Shown here piece after piece: positions 48,501 through 60,241 of a stretch of DNA of 64,000 nucleotides. The DNA lies in assembly GCA_007449985.2 (NCBI GenBank), contig VIIQ02000189.1:62001-126000 (forward strand), written 5' to 3'. This DNA is from Desmodesmus armatus (Eukaryota; Chlorophyta; Chlorophyceae; Sphaeropleales; Scenedesmaceae). Position numbers and translations under genes: made by a program. Below the pieces are notes generated by a model that saw only the letters and a list, made by a program, of their open reading frames with translations, was not told where the DNA came from and made no database searches. Numbering within the stretch: the first letter of the stretch is position 1; each line of letters starts with the position of its first letter.

Positions 48501-51500
48501 GGCACTCAAATTCAGCTGTCAGGGGGCAACAACAATGAGCTGGGGATGCTGTGTCGTACGCTTTGGAATCTGCGCTGGCAAGACACATGACCCAACAATG
48601 TCACTATAGAGAACGCATAATGGCGTCGCCGCTGCACGCACCGAGTCCCCGTAGATGCGCTCGATGGCCCTGAAGTGGATGGCACCCAGGGCATCCTCAG
48701 GCAGCCTGTACATGGCACGGTCCTCGGGGGTAAGGCGCGACAGCTGCTCGGCAATGGGCCGCAGCTTGTCTGCAGAAACAGGACCAACGGCAACACCCAA
48801 GCAGGAAGCGATCGATATGGTGCGATGCCAAGTTGTATGGTGGTGGCTACAGGTCACCACAGCAGTGCCTATCTTTAAGATTCCCCATGGCAACAAGCAG
48901 TGTCTGTGTGGCTTGACAAACAAGAAGTGTGTAGGATGATGGTGCGACTGAACAGTTGCTGCCTGAGAGCCGGTTCAGTTGCTCAGCACATGCGCTCAAC
49001 ACAACCTCTGGATCTCAGAGCATGGTGGCAGCGGGCAAGCCGAAGCAATCACTGCTGCCAACGCAGTGCGGCACTCACGCAGTGTTGACGCGTTGGTCTC
49101 AATGCACATGTCCAGCTCAAAGCGGTCGTCCTCGCAGCGGAACAACGCCTCCTCATACTGATTCTTGCGCATCAGCTGCAGGACACAACAACAAACCGCA
49201 CACAACGGGGTGTATGTCAGTACAGCATTGAGCCCAGGGCACAGCATGGCATGGTGAAACCACCACCCAAAGGAGCACAGCCCTGAGCGCAGGCTGTCAA
49301 ACCTGATGTCAAGCTCTGCCTGCAACACTCCCTAATCCCTGCAGGACCCACCCTGCAGGACCCACAAACATGAGCTCAACTGCAGGTCGCCACGGTGTAT
49401 GGGACCCTTCTACATAGCGCACCAACTACACGCCTTGCAGCTATCTCGAGATCGCCTCCTGGAAGCTGGCCCAGGCACATGCTGACAGTAACCTTGAAGG
49501 ATTTGCATGTACCACGGCTTCACCACAACATGACCCACACCCATTCCTGCACCTGCTTCCCAGGCCCACCCCCACCTTGAAGCTGTAGTCCTCGCTACCG
49601 CTGATAATGGATACCCAAGACTCGTTGAGCACCTCCTCTGCCAGTGGGGTGCGGCCAGAGTACTTGATCCGCGGGAACTGCGCGGGCACGCGCACATAGC
49701 TGGGGGTGCAGCGGTCGTCTGGGTTGATCTCTGCAGCAACCTCGCTGATGGGCTTCGACAGCATCTTGTCCCTGGGAGCAGCAGCCAGCAACATGCCAAG
49801 AAACAGTCAGGGTCGGTGCGATGTCTACATTTCTTGCCACTTGGTTGATGGCAGGGAGTGTGTGTGCATTCACGAAGCTGGCGCGGCGCCTAACCAACAC
49901 GTCACCAGCAGCAGCGGCCCCCCCAAGCATCCCACTGCCTGTCCTGGCGGCCCCAACTTGCACACACATTTTCGTACTGCGCAAGAAGACATTGGAACCT
50001 TCGACAGATCCCGCCTCCCCATGCAGCCCACTGCCTCCTACCAGCCCCCAAAGCTGTCGACTGCCCTGCTTAAGGTCAGGTCCTGTGCTGGCTGCTGCTG
50101 CAGGTGCACCATCTTGCAGCACAGGCCAGTCTAGCTCACGTCTGCCCTCACCTAGCAGACACTCCCTTGAGCCGCGCCATCTCCCGCTGCGAGATGCCGC
50201 GCTGCGAGCCAAACTGCCCACGCATCTCGTTGTCAACTGCGTCCATCGTCTCGCAGCGTGCCAGGAAGCGGTTGAAGCCCTCCATCAGGTCAGGGAACCG
50301 ACCAATGATGTCCTGCGGACAAGAAGACGCAACAGCAGGGGGTTGATGCACCAAAACACAGTGCCCAAGGCGGGGACCTGGCAACATGCACCTTGGAGCT
50401 TTCAGCTGCCACCCGCACGACAGCTGCCACACACCAAAGGACAGCACGCCGAGCCAGCATGGGCCGCCAGCTGCTGATGGCCTGATCAGACAATGCACAC
50501 GGAACGTTCATGCACGCTCAGCCTATAGACCCTGACGCAGGACGACTGCAGCGTCCCTGGGTAGCTCCTGAACGTGTGTGCGGAGGGGTCCTGGCACTGA
50601 AACCTGAACAGCCCAGTGCTTGCCAGTCAGGGTGCAGCTGCCGTACTCACATTGGCCAGGTTGACAAGCTCGTTCCTGCTGATGATCTCCTGTGCGTACA
50701 GGTTGAGGCACTTGAGGAAGTCCTGCAGGTAACAACGACAGCAGCACACAGAATCTGCTGGGGTCAAGCCCAGTCACAAAACCACAGAACTGGCCCATTT
50801 TCTTGAAGGTCTCTGGCTAGGCTGGCTCGGAACCCTCCTGTTCAACCACATAGCAACGGCTGCCGCTCCCACTTCAACAGCCAAAGCTCGGTTCCCACTG
50901 CTCGACCCTCAGGTGCTGTGCAGCTTTACAGCAGAAGTCTGGTGCAACAGCTGTGGCAGCTGCTCCATAAGATGGTTGCCCTCAGGTCAAGCCAACCTGT
51001 GCCTCATTGCTGCCCCACACACACCTGGTACTGCTCCTTGCTCCTTAGGCGCTGCTTGACCTTCTCAAAGAACTGCATCTCCCTGTCCAGCTGGCCACCA
51101 AACCGCCCACTGCCATACTCGTCTGCATGCCCCATGTCGCCAGGGCGCCCGCCCTTGCGCTTGTTGGTGGCGCCTCCTGCAGCATGCCGGCGGTCACACA
51201 TACACATACATGTTCAATTCAACAGGCTAGGGTCTTGTCACCCCCAACACTCCAGCAACCACACTGCTGATCCTCGCGTGGTGCGAGGGATTTTGCATGG
51301 AGTTCACTTCAGCGAGGGACGTGAGTGGCAACCGAGAATGTGGTGGCACAACCGAAATGGAGGAGGAAGATGCATGGTGGTAGCGCCAACATGGCCTTTG
51401 CTCCCTGGCCATGTGGTGGTGGTGTTGCCAAGCAGCAGGGGACAGAGTTGCTAGTGGCAAAGAACAGAGAACACTTGCTGGCAAGGGACAGGGAGCAGGG

Positions 51501-54446
51501 GGGAGACAGTGAGAAAGACACAGAGAAGAACAGTGAGAGAGACACAGGGAGGGAAGGCCTGTGAAATTGACGCAGAAGGCGACAGGGAGGGAGACAGAGA
51601 GAGCGGACACTGAGAGAGGATGAGACAGGGAGGACATTATCATGCACTGACTGCTATTGGACAATGCTGTTGGCGATGAAATGCTACTGACCACTGTTGT
51701 GCACCTGACCAGTGTATGTGAGCGGCTGGCCAGCCAGAAAGTGCTGTAGGAAATTGACATCAAAGCACCTGGGCTTGATGGCTATGTTCACGCTGTACTG
51801 AACGACATTCCTCTCAGACACTGTTCAAGGCTGGCCAGCCAGCCACACCTTAAAGAATGGGTTGATCCCTTTCCTCCAAAGACACCTGTCAAGACACTGC
51901 TGCCTCAGCAGAATCCATGTAGCGCTTTGAGGCTGTACTCTGCTTCAAAAGGCTGGCAGCATACGAGCGATAAAGGCCATACAACGTGGCCACCACACAA
52001 CGAACAAAACTCATGGATGCACGCATGTGTTGGAGACACAAGGGCACCCACCATCCTCAGTCAGGACAACCAGGACAACCCAACCAAAGTCACAACACAA
52101 CAAACATGTTCCCTGCTGCTGGTGGCTGTCGACAATCACTGTGACTGGTGAGTGTAGCATCTGATATGTCTTAGAGTACTTGAACGTTTGTTGAGCTGGC
52201 TCATGTGCAGCAACACCTACGCAATTGCCCCCCTGCGGCATCTGACTCAACTGTCACAGCAAGGAACACACCCGCGCAAAGTCCTCCAACAAACCCCCAT
52301 CCGCACCTGGCCCGTACGCTCCAGGGTGCATGTGCTGCTGCCCCTGCATGAGGCCGCCCCGCCTGCCGCCTGGTGCTGCTGCTGGCCTGCCATAGCCTGC
52401 GCCTGCTGCTGCAACGTTGCCGCGTGCTCCGGGCAGGTGCCTGAAGCTGGGGTGCCCACCCTGCACACACAAGCACAGACACAACCAGGCACACCCACAC
52501 GTGAGCTATGGCCATTGCTGATAAGCAACAGCTATGACACTGGATCCGAGCAGCTATCATGCCAGCCAACTGCTGCCAGTGCAGGCCAGTCAACTGCTGC
52601 AAGCGAACTGCTGCAATGCAGGCTGGTGAGCCATGTGCACCTATCAACAAGGCATGCTGCTCGAGCTGCCTCCGCACCTGTGGCGGCGAGTTGTCTGGCA
52701 GGAAGTATGTGAACTGCGTCAGCAGATCGTTGTGGTTCTTGAACAGCACCGCAACCTGCAGCAAACAAGAGGTCAACCAGCAGCAATATGGATGTGCACA
52801 CAGAATGGCATAGGTGCACTTGTTGGTCAGCTACTACGTGTGCATCAAAAGCTAGTGCGCTGCCACAACTTCAACCCTGATCTGGTCACGACAAGTGTGC
52901 TGAGGCCTGTGTTGTCGTTGCACCTGGCGCCTGGGCACCAACTGCCGTGCATAGCCTGGGTGTGTAGGTGACTGATACTGCTGCTGCATGACTTGCAAAC
53001 CCAGCGTTGACAAACAATTGCTGCCCACTGCTGAGAAGGTTCTGAGGCCTACCTCATCATACACCTGCGTGATTGACTTCTGGCCCTTGCGGTACATGTT
53101 GAGGATCTCCAGGAAGGCTTTGTACACACGCTCGTCGTTGGCAAAGCGGCTCTGCGTAACACATATGTCCCAATGAGTTGCCTGACACTCTGTTTGATAA
53201 GATGAGCTAGAGCCAGTAACAGCAGGTGCTCGGCTATCTGCTGCTGCTACTTTGGCGGGCTGTGCTGGCAGTTGTGGTTGGTCTCCTGCGACCGGCCAAT
53301 GCCAAATCTGACTGGTTCTGCACTGTGCAGCTGCCATTTTTTGGACTGTGGCCGGAAATGGCATGCCTGCCAGCCCTGCTGCGTTCCTAGCCAGATGTGA
53401 CCCAGCTGCAGCCAGCACCAGGCAGCCCACCTTGATCTTGTTGACATAGTTGATGGCCTGATCGAACTCAACCGGCTGCTTTGCCTGTGAGGAAGGCTCC
53501 TGCAAGCACCAACACCACAAGCGATGTTCAAAACCAATTGCAGCCTGTTCATAACCTGATGCTGCTGCTGCTCCACCTGACCAACCCCTGTCAGCCAGCC
53601 ACCACCCAGCAGCTGCTTTCAAACCAGCTGGCCTGCCCAATGCCCAATGCTGCAGCTGACAGCCTGCACGTTCTGCTTACGTCGTCCATGTCTGCCACAT
53701 CTGCCAGTTGGATCTCGTAGCCCTGCAGAAAATACACAGCACCAGCACCAGTCAGTTCAGGGGTCAGTGGCAGTAGAGGTATGGTGCTGGCAGGAGTCAG
53801 CACTGCGCCTGCATACCTTGGGTAGGAAGGTGTTGAAGCCCAGCACGAGCTCCTTGTGCCCCTTGAACAGCTCCTTGACGCGCTGGATGACTCCGGCAGT
53901 GTCGATCCTGCAAACGCAACACGCCCCGGTTGGCAAGGTCTGCTGCTGTGCCCCAGCCTGGCCGTCTGGGGACAGTCCATGGTCTCCCCAAGCTCCCAGA
54001 ACCCGCGACAGGGCCGGCAATGCTGCACAGCTGCTGAAAATTGGATTCCAGAGTTGGAGCAGTGAGAGGCCAGCCTCCTCACCTCTGGGCCTTAAACTCC
54101 TTCATGATCTCCAGGAATGTGTCATAAACCTGCTTGTCGTTCTGGAAACGCGTTTTGACTTCCCGCAGGTAGGTGAGGGCATCGTTGGTAGTCAGCCTGT
54201 GGGCTTGCTGGCTTGCCATGCTGCCAGGACCCATGGGGGCCCGCATCATCCTGCAGGCAACAGAGCACGTCAGGACTGAGCGTCTGGCCCCAGCTGGCTG
54301 CCGCTAGACCAGCAGGGACCTCCTGCAGCAGCGATCCCATTTTGCGTTGAAAGTTCATACCCCTGCTGCTGCCTCTTCGGCACTTGCCCGTATCCACCGT
54401 CATGACCGTACTGGTTGCCCCCAAAATCATCTCGTTGCCGCTTCAT
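42532..54446 (-). CDS. SIN3: SIN3 paired-amphipathic-helix transcriptional co-repressor
   Basis: Twenty-six minus-strand exons from 54446-54361 to 42921-42532 join in phase to 1268 residues (borders: 54250-54083, 53907-53817, 53722-53681, 53499-53431, 53151-53053, 52755-52678, 52460-52307, 51176-51025, 50722-50651, 50312-50152, 49771-49576, 49175-49079, 48769-48642, 48380-48285, 47709-47578, 47163-47045, 46782-46724, 46351-46178, 45899-45379, 45133-44945, 44622-44489, 44212-44100, 43723-43609, 43356-43185). PAH1 is at about 50-118 ([26 protein letters not shown]), PAH2 at 137-205 ([21 protein letters not shown]) and PAH3 at 295-360. The HDAC-interaction core follows ([49 protein letters not shown]), then the Sin3 C-terminal domain (about 925-1130) and an Ala/Glu-rich tail. 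It scaffolds histone deacetylase complexes in the nucleus. Exon 4 is only 42 bp. Confidence 0.95.
51470..51640. repeat. Purine-rich imperfect tandem repeat in SIN3 intron 8
   Basis: GAGACAGTGAGAAAGACACA, GAACAGTGAGAGAGACACAG, GGGAGGGAGACAGAGAGAGC and similar units follow one another. The intron (51177-52306, 1130 bp) is by far the longest in the gene; the rest of it shows no feature. Confidence 0.7.
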
Positions 54447-55021
54447 GGCTGCAGGCTGCTCCTGAGGGCAGCACCACGCTGGAGAGTATAGAATACTAGA
54501 CGATGCTTTCTGCTCACCACCATGAGCGCAGGTGACGTTGTCTGGCTGCCGAGACTGTGTTGCATGGGCCCTCAGGCAAGCTTTCATGTGCAAGGAAGGG
54601 TTTTGTTATACCGCTGCACATGAACAGAAACTGAGGTGCCAACACTGCAGATAAGTAGGCCTGAAATCTCCGTTAAACCTTTCGTCAACAAGACACTTAC
54701 GCCGAGACACAGACCTACCTCAACTGCAAAACTGCCGAGAACACCCTGGGCTTGGGTACAGAGCACTCGTCTCAGGACCAACTTTAACCAGTTGATCCTG
54801 CGCTTTACCTGCTTCTGCAAAGCTCAATGCCCCGCTGCCTCGTGAGGCAGCCGACGCAGTGCGGCGCTGGAGTGTGCCGCCATTCAGCGGCGGTGGGCTC
54901 CGGCCACTCGGTTCCAGGCCGTAAAGCACTCCTCAAGCAAACAAGCGCACACTATGCGATGTACACCGTGTTGTAGTCCCTGCCGGCCTTTCATGAAAGG
55001 CTGGCTTTCAAAGAGATCATA

Positions 55022-55143
55022 TGCTTCTTGCCACTCCACTTGAGCCTGTGCAGCATTCCAGGTGCTTCTTGCCACTCCACTTGAGCCTGTGCAGCATTCC
55101 AGGTGCTTCTTGCCACTCCACTTGAGCCTGTGCAGCAATTCAG
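55022..55143. repeat. 41-bp tandem repeat, three copies
   Basis: TGCTTCTTGCCACTCCACTT followed by GAGCCTGTGCAGCATTCCAGG repeats exactly at 55022, 55063 and 55104; the last copy differs near its end (CAATTCAG). Confidence 0.95.
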
Positions 55144-55281
55144 GACGTTGCCCAGTGCCTGACACAGACGGAAGCGACGAACCTCAGGTGTGTGTGCTAC
55201 ACAGGTTTTTGGCGCGCTGAATTGGTTGTGAACCCTAGCTGCCTTGATGTGGCTTGCGCACTCCATTTATTGCATGCACTG

Positions 55282-55289
55282 TATAAATA
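55282..55289 (+). promoter_or_regulatory. TATA-like element TATAAATA
   Basis: TATAAATA in an otherwise GC-rich neighbourhood, about 1.5 kb before the RRM start codon. Could mark a distant transcription start or an unrecognised transcript; weak evidence. Confidence 0.25.
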
Positions 55290-56835
55290 CTTGTGCAATT
55301 GACCAGAATTGTCTGTCAAGGTGCTTGGCTGCTGTAGGTTGAGTCATGCATGTAAGCTATCACAAACTGCTGCCTGCACAGCTCAAAATCCACCCTGTAA
55401 TCATTCCTTTGCTGGCACCACTCAACTGCTGGCATCAAAGGCATGTCAACATGTGTGATCATCGTCAACACGTATGCCAGGCCAGTTGTGGCACATACAC
55501 TGCCCAGTAATCAGGTTACACCACAGTGCCACTCAATTGTTTGATCGTTTGAGCAAGGGCTTTGATCAGATGCTGACTTGCATGCTGGCGTGTGTTGCAC
55601 ACTGATGAAGTTCATCCAGCTACCTGCCAGGCAGCGGCTTGTATTTTGGGGCAAGGTGGATTTCTTGCAAGTTGCGTACTATCACCAGTGGCCTGATGAT
55701 TGAAGGTGCACACAGCAGCAGCAGCAGCAATGTTGTTGGGGTCTGTGGTACAGCTCAAAGAGATGCAGGCTCTGCTGTCTGCTCCGTGTGTTGGCTTGCT
55801 GGTGTCTGGTAATGATCAGGCAGTGCTCATTTCAGGCAGTACGTATGTCAAATAATTTGACATGCGCCAAGCAGAGCCGGGGTCACCAGCATTGGGTGAA
55901 TGGAGGGTCAGAGGCTGCTGATGGCAAAGCAAGCAGTCACTCACACCAGCAACAAGGTGCCGTGGGGGATGGTAAATGGTGGATGGTAGCCTGTTGGGGA
56001 AAGGCATGTACAGATTGCAGGAGGGAATGTGCTCTGTAGGCCACAGGTAGCATCGGAAGGCAAGCACTGACCCATGGGTCAGACGCATGTGCGCTAAACG
56101 CCGTTCCAGCCCTGGCTTGCTTCACCGATGAAGCTGCTGCCCCTTCATCTGTGGATGATGGCCAGCTGTCACATGTAAAGGGTGGTGTGGTGTGACTGGT
56201 GCAGCACTCACTGAGTGTCTGGTGTTGCAATGGCATGTGTGATGTACGTCAGGTGGTTGATGCATTAGACCTGGCTGCATAATGATGTACGAACCACCAG
56301 TGCCTCGTGAATGGACATTGTGTTTGCTAGGCAGTCAGCACACAAGCTGTGGTACAGTTGCAAGGAGTTGTCACTCAAAACTCCCATTATGAAATCCTCC
56401 TTGAGGCAAACAGAGGAAGTGCGTGCAAACAGCGAAAGCTTCAAATTAAAGGGTGGCCTTACAGCTCTCCCATGTTACTTTATCCACCAGCCCCCCAAGA
56501 AGCCAACACCATGGTGGAGCACCATGGACTGCACCCACCAACCCAGCGATCACGGCACCTACTCCACGTGAATTGCCCCAGAATCTCTATTGATTATTGT
56601 TACAAGTCCTCTGGGCCACGAATGCGATCATCACAGCGTGCATCGGCTGGCCGAGCAGGTTTAGTTCAGGTTTTTGCGAGGAGGACCTGTCGGGAGGGAG
56701 GGACGTGCATTTGCAAACGAAAGTCCCAGGCACAGACGGACGCCTTGTAGCTCAGCATCTTGCGTCATTGCCAACGTGAATGGGAGCTGCACTCGGCAAA
56801 CTTTCCGCGTCTGTGTAGAGCCGGGGCTGTGTCCA

Positions 56836-59800
56836 ATGCTTAATAAGGCCTTACAAAGCCAGCTTTTGCTTGACACTGCTCCCCTGTCGGGGCTTCTTGC
56901 CTCTCAGCTCCTTTCGCACGACGATGGGAGCCGAATGGAGGAGCTGCAGATTCAGTTGCAGGCTCGGGATGTCGAAAAAGATCGATTGTTGCAACGGCTA
57001 TCGGATATGGAGATAGTCCTGCAGCAGCAGCAACAGGTCAATGCCCAGGCACAGCAGACCATCACCAAGCTGCAGGCACAGATCATCCTGCTGGAGGAGC
57101 GGTACAGGCTCACCTCCAACGGTGGTGCAGATCGCCTGCAGGAAAATTGCTTGTCCCAGCACGCGGAGCCCTCATTCAGGCATGGTGCTGAGGCAGACAG
57201 CCCAGGCGCCCTCCGGTCAGCTATGTCTGTGCCCGGCACCAGCGCCTTTGCAGCAGCTGCTGCAGCTGCAGCAGCGGCTGCAGCAGCAGCCTCGTCAGCG
57301 GCGTCAACATCTGTTCTGGAGACAAGCAGCAGTGCCGGCAGCAGCAGCACCACCACTGCAGGTCCTGCCAGCAGCAGCGTGCCAAGCGGGGGCGGCGACA
57401 GCTCCTGTTCTTCAGCAGAGGGTGCAGCAGGCAGCAGCAGCACCCCCTGGTCACAAGGAGCTGCATTCAGTGCCTTTGGCCTGCACCCTGCTCCCTCGGC
57501 GCCCTCACACCTAGCCGCAGTTGAGCTCCCAGGTGGTAGCTTGCCTGTCCTGCAGCCCTCCCTGGACGCTCTGGTGTCCCCTCTGCCCACCTCGCTGTCA
57601 GGACTGTCTCGGTCCCTGTCGCTGTCAGCAACTGCAGCGGGTGTCAAGCAGCCACACAAGCCGCGGCAGCCTGGCGGCTCGGCAGGTGGTGCTCTGGGAG
57701 GCGACCACAACAGCAGCAGTGAGGAGTTTGTCCAGGTGTGTTGGGATGGTGACAAGCGCATCAGTTCTGATCATGCTTACAACATCAAGGTTTATGTATG
57801 ATCCTTCTAGCATCAACCTTGGCGTGCTGACGCCTCTTGTTGCCTTCACAGCAGCGGATTCAGACAGTTGATGCGTCACCAGTGATCTGACATTGGCTTG
57901 TCGTCCGGTCAGCTGCAAGTTTGATCCACATGCGGGAGAGTCCTGCAGCAGGCTGACATGTGATGGCCTCATCAATTCAGCCAACCTGCAGCAGCGCAAG
58001 CAAGCCTTTCTTCGCCCTCGCAGCTGTTCTTCTCATGTTGCTATGGGTACCTCACGTCTCAGCGCAAGTTGGTCCCCATCTCACTGCACTTCACTCATCA
58101 CTGCATCTCCCCGCCCGCCGCCGCCGCTGCTGCCGCTGCTACTGCTGCTGTCTGTGTGCAGGATGCTGAGGTGTGGCCCGCCCCTCTGGCCAGCCGCAGC
58201 CAGTCCCTGCTGTCCACCCGCGACCTGGGCCCTGCAGCAGACGCATGGCGCTTCAGCAGCACCACAGGTGCAACAACCGGCGGCGGCGGCCTGGCAGCCA
58301 GCCTGACCAGCACACCAGCAGGCGGTGCCACCCCTCCCTCAGCAACAGGAAGCACCGGCTTCCCCATGCGCACCCCGCCCCAGCCCATCATGGGCCCTCA
58401 CTCCACCCGCCACAGCCTCCACAGCGCGGCAGCGGCAGCAGCCAGCGCGGCAGCAGCAGCGGCGGCGGCAGCATCCCCATGGGGTGGTGGCCCAGGCATG
58501 TCTCCAACAATGGGCACTGCTGCAGGGCCTTTGGCTGCAGGAATGCCTGGCACTAGCAACAACCTGCCCTTCAGCCCAGCGTCCTGGGAGCACCCCCTGC
58601 TGGTGGCTGGCCGCCAGGGCTCTACCCTGCTGGACCCCATGGCAGCAGCAGGTGACTCAGCAGCAGCAGCAGCCGCAGCAGCAGCGGCAGAGTACCACAG
58701 CCTCCTGGCAGCAGCAGCAGCAGGCCTGGACGTGCAGGCGGTGGCAGCAGCAGCGGCCGCGTCTGCATCCGCAAATGCGGGTCATCTTCAAAGCATGGCC
58801 TCTGATCGCTTCTCGCATGACAGCAACCTGGCTCGGCTACTGCCGGTGGACCTCAAGCGGTTGGTGACAGAGGGTTCACTGGGGTCGCTGTCAGGCAGCC
58901 TGCAGCAGGGGCACTCGGGCCTCTTGGCTGCCAGCCACGGCAGCCTAGACGACCTGCAGCAAGCCCTTGTGGCACAGCAGCTGGCAGCAGCAGTGCACCA
59001 GGGCCAGCAGCAGCAGCAGTCCGCAGCCGCCATGGCTGCAGCTGCCGCGGCCGTCGCGGCGGCGCACATGCAGAAGCAGCAGGGGCAGCTGAATGCTGCC
59101 GCAGCGGTGGCAGCAGCCGCTGCTAATGCGACTGTCCGCGGCGGCAAGCCGCTGCAGCCGTTTGCTTCGCAGGGCTGCATGGGGCAGCACCGGTGCCGCT
59201 CAAGGGCAGCAGCGGGGGCGGACATCGTATCCCCATCCCCATGCCCAACAGGGACAAGACCGGCTCTCTGAGCTCTTCCAGGAGCCACCACGGGCTGCTG
59301 CGGGCGGCCTCCGGCCCTGCTTCCTCTGCCTTCCTAGATGCAGAGGACCCAGCAGCGCTGTTCAGCGTGCTCAACGCCCCTGACCTGTCGATGCGGGGGC
59401 AGTCCGAGGTGGTGTTCTCCTCCAGGGGCAGTGGCAGCCTGCGGGAGGGAGGCCTGCTCAGCATGGCGGTTGAGGCAGAGGCCCGGAGCGGGAGAAGCGG
59501 GTAGTGCGCAAGTGGACTGACTGCTGGGGACCTGACAGCGAGGCAGAGCAGCACCCGGGGAGCCCCACCGGCCGTGAGGGGTACAGCAGTGCTGGCGGAG
59601 GCATGTCTCGCAGCTTACCCGTAGCAGGGGGCTCGCTAGGTGGCTCTCTAGCTGCAGCAGCTATGGCTGAGCTACCAGATGCTGCCGATAACGACCTCAT
59701 CCCTGATCAGGATAGTCTGCTCAGCAGGATCAACAGCAGCGGGGGCGGCGCAGGAGTGCTGTCCTTTGGGGGTGCCAGCAGCGCGTCCTTCGGCGGTGGC

Positions 59801-60241
59801 TTGGGCTTCCGGCAGCCTAGCGGCTGCAGCCTCACCCGCAGCGCCAGCGCCCTGGCTGCGAGCGAGATGTCCGGCCGGGATGAGGACGGGGCTGCCGCGC
59901 AGGACCTTGACGCTGGTGCGCAGAACGCGCGCCTGCGCAGCAAGCAGGACGCGTGCCCCAACACCTGCGTGTACGTGGGCTTCCTGGGCTGGTGGGTGAG
60001 TGAGAAGGACCTCATCGAGTACTTCTCACCCTATGGGGAGCTGGTGAGTGTTCGGCTGCTGATCAGCAAGAAGAGCCGGCGCAGCAGGGAGCAGGCGTTT
60101 GTGGAGTATGCGGAGGTGGAGCAGGCTCAGCGGGCCATCACCTGGCTCGACACGATCGACTACCCTGCACTCGTGAAGCAGCTGGGATGCGGCGGTCTGG
60201 TGGTGCGCTTTGCAGACCGCAAGAAGCCTGCGTTTGAGTAG
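56836..60241 (+). CDS. RRM-type RNA-binding protein with coiled coil and Ala-rich linkers
   Basis: Exon 1 56836-57735 (300 codons) joins in phase to exon 2 from 58162. Residues about 34-95 form a coiled coil (MEELQIQLQARDVEKDRLLQ...ITKLQAQIILLEERY). Long Ala, Ser and Gly tracts follow. The C-terminus is one RRM: VYVGFLGWWV (RNP2), DLIEYFSPYGELVSVRLLIS, SREQAFVEYAEVEQAQRAI (RNP1) and LVVRFADRKKPAFE, ending at TAG 60239-60241. The frame is broken twice: near 59170 (CGCAGGGCTGC) and near 59490 (GCCCGGAGCGGG). At each place adding one G to a G-run restores sensible protein (SQGLHGAAPVPL and EAREREKRVVRKW), so these look like assembly errors or recent mutations. About 990 residues if repaired. Mei2-like or splicing-factor roles are possible; the family is not recognised beyond RRM. 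An alternative start is 56935. Confidence 0.75.

Larger units (their letters stand above)
54447..56835. other. Divergent intergenic region between SIN3 and the RRM gene
   Basis: The two genes face away from each other, so both promoters lie here. It contains a 41-bp x 3 tandem repeat (55022-55143), a TATAAATA at 55282-55289, and a mixed plus frame at 56349-56750 without a domain. No other gene supported. Confidence 0.45.

Noticed and set aside
49595..50236. 213-residue minus-strand frame as an independent protein
   Set aside because: It is an out-of-frame reading through SIN3 exons 11-12 and the intron between them.
42532..54446. Several separate small genes suggested by the short open frames
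   Set aside because: All fragments join in consistent phase into one SIN3 model with PAH1-3, the HDAC-interaction core and the C-terminal domain.
56952..57761. 269-residue minus-strand open frame
   Set aside because: Antisense of the RRM gene's first exon, whose plus frame has a coiled coil and a phase-matched splice.
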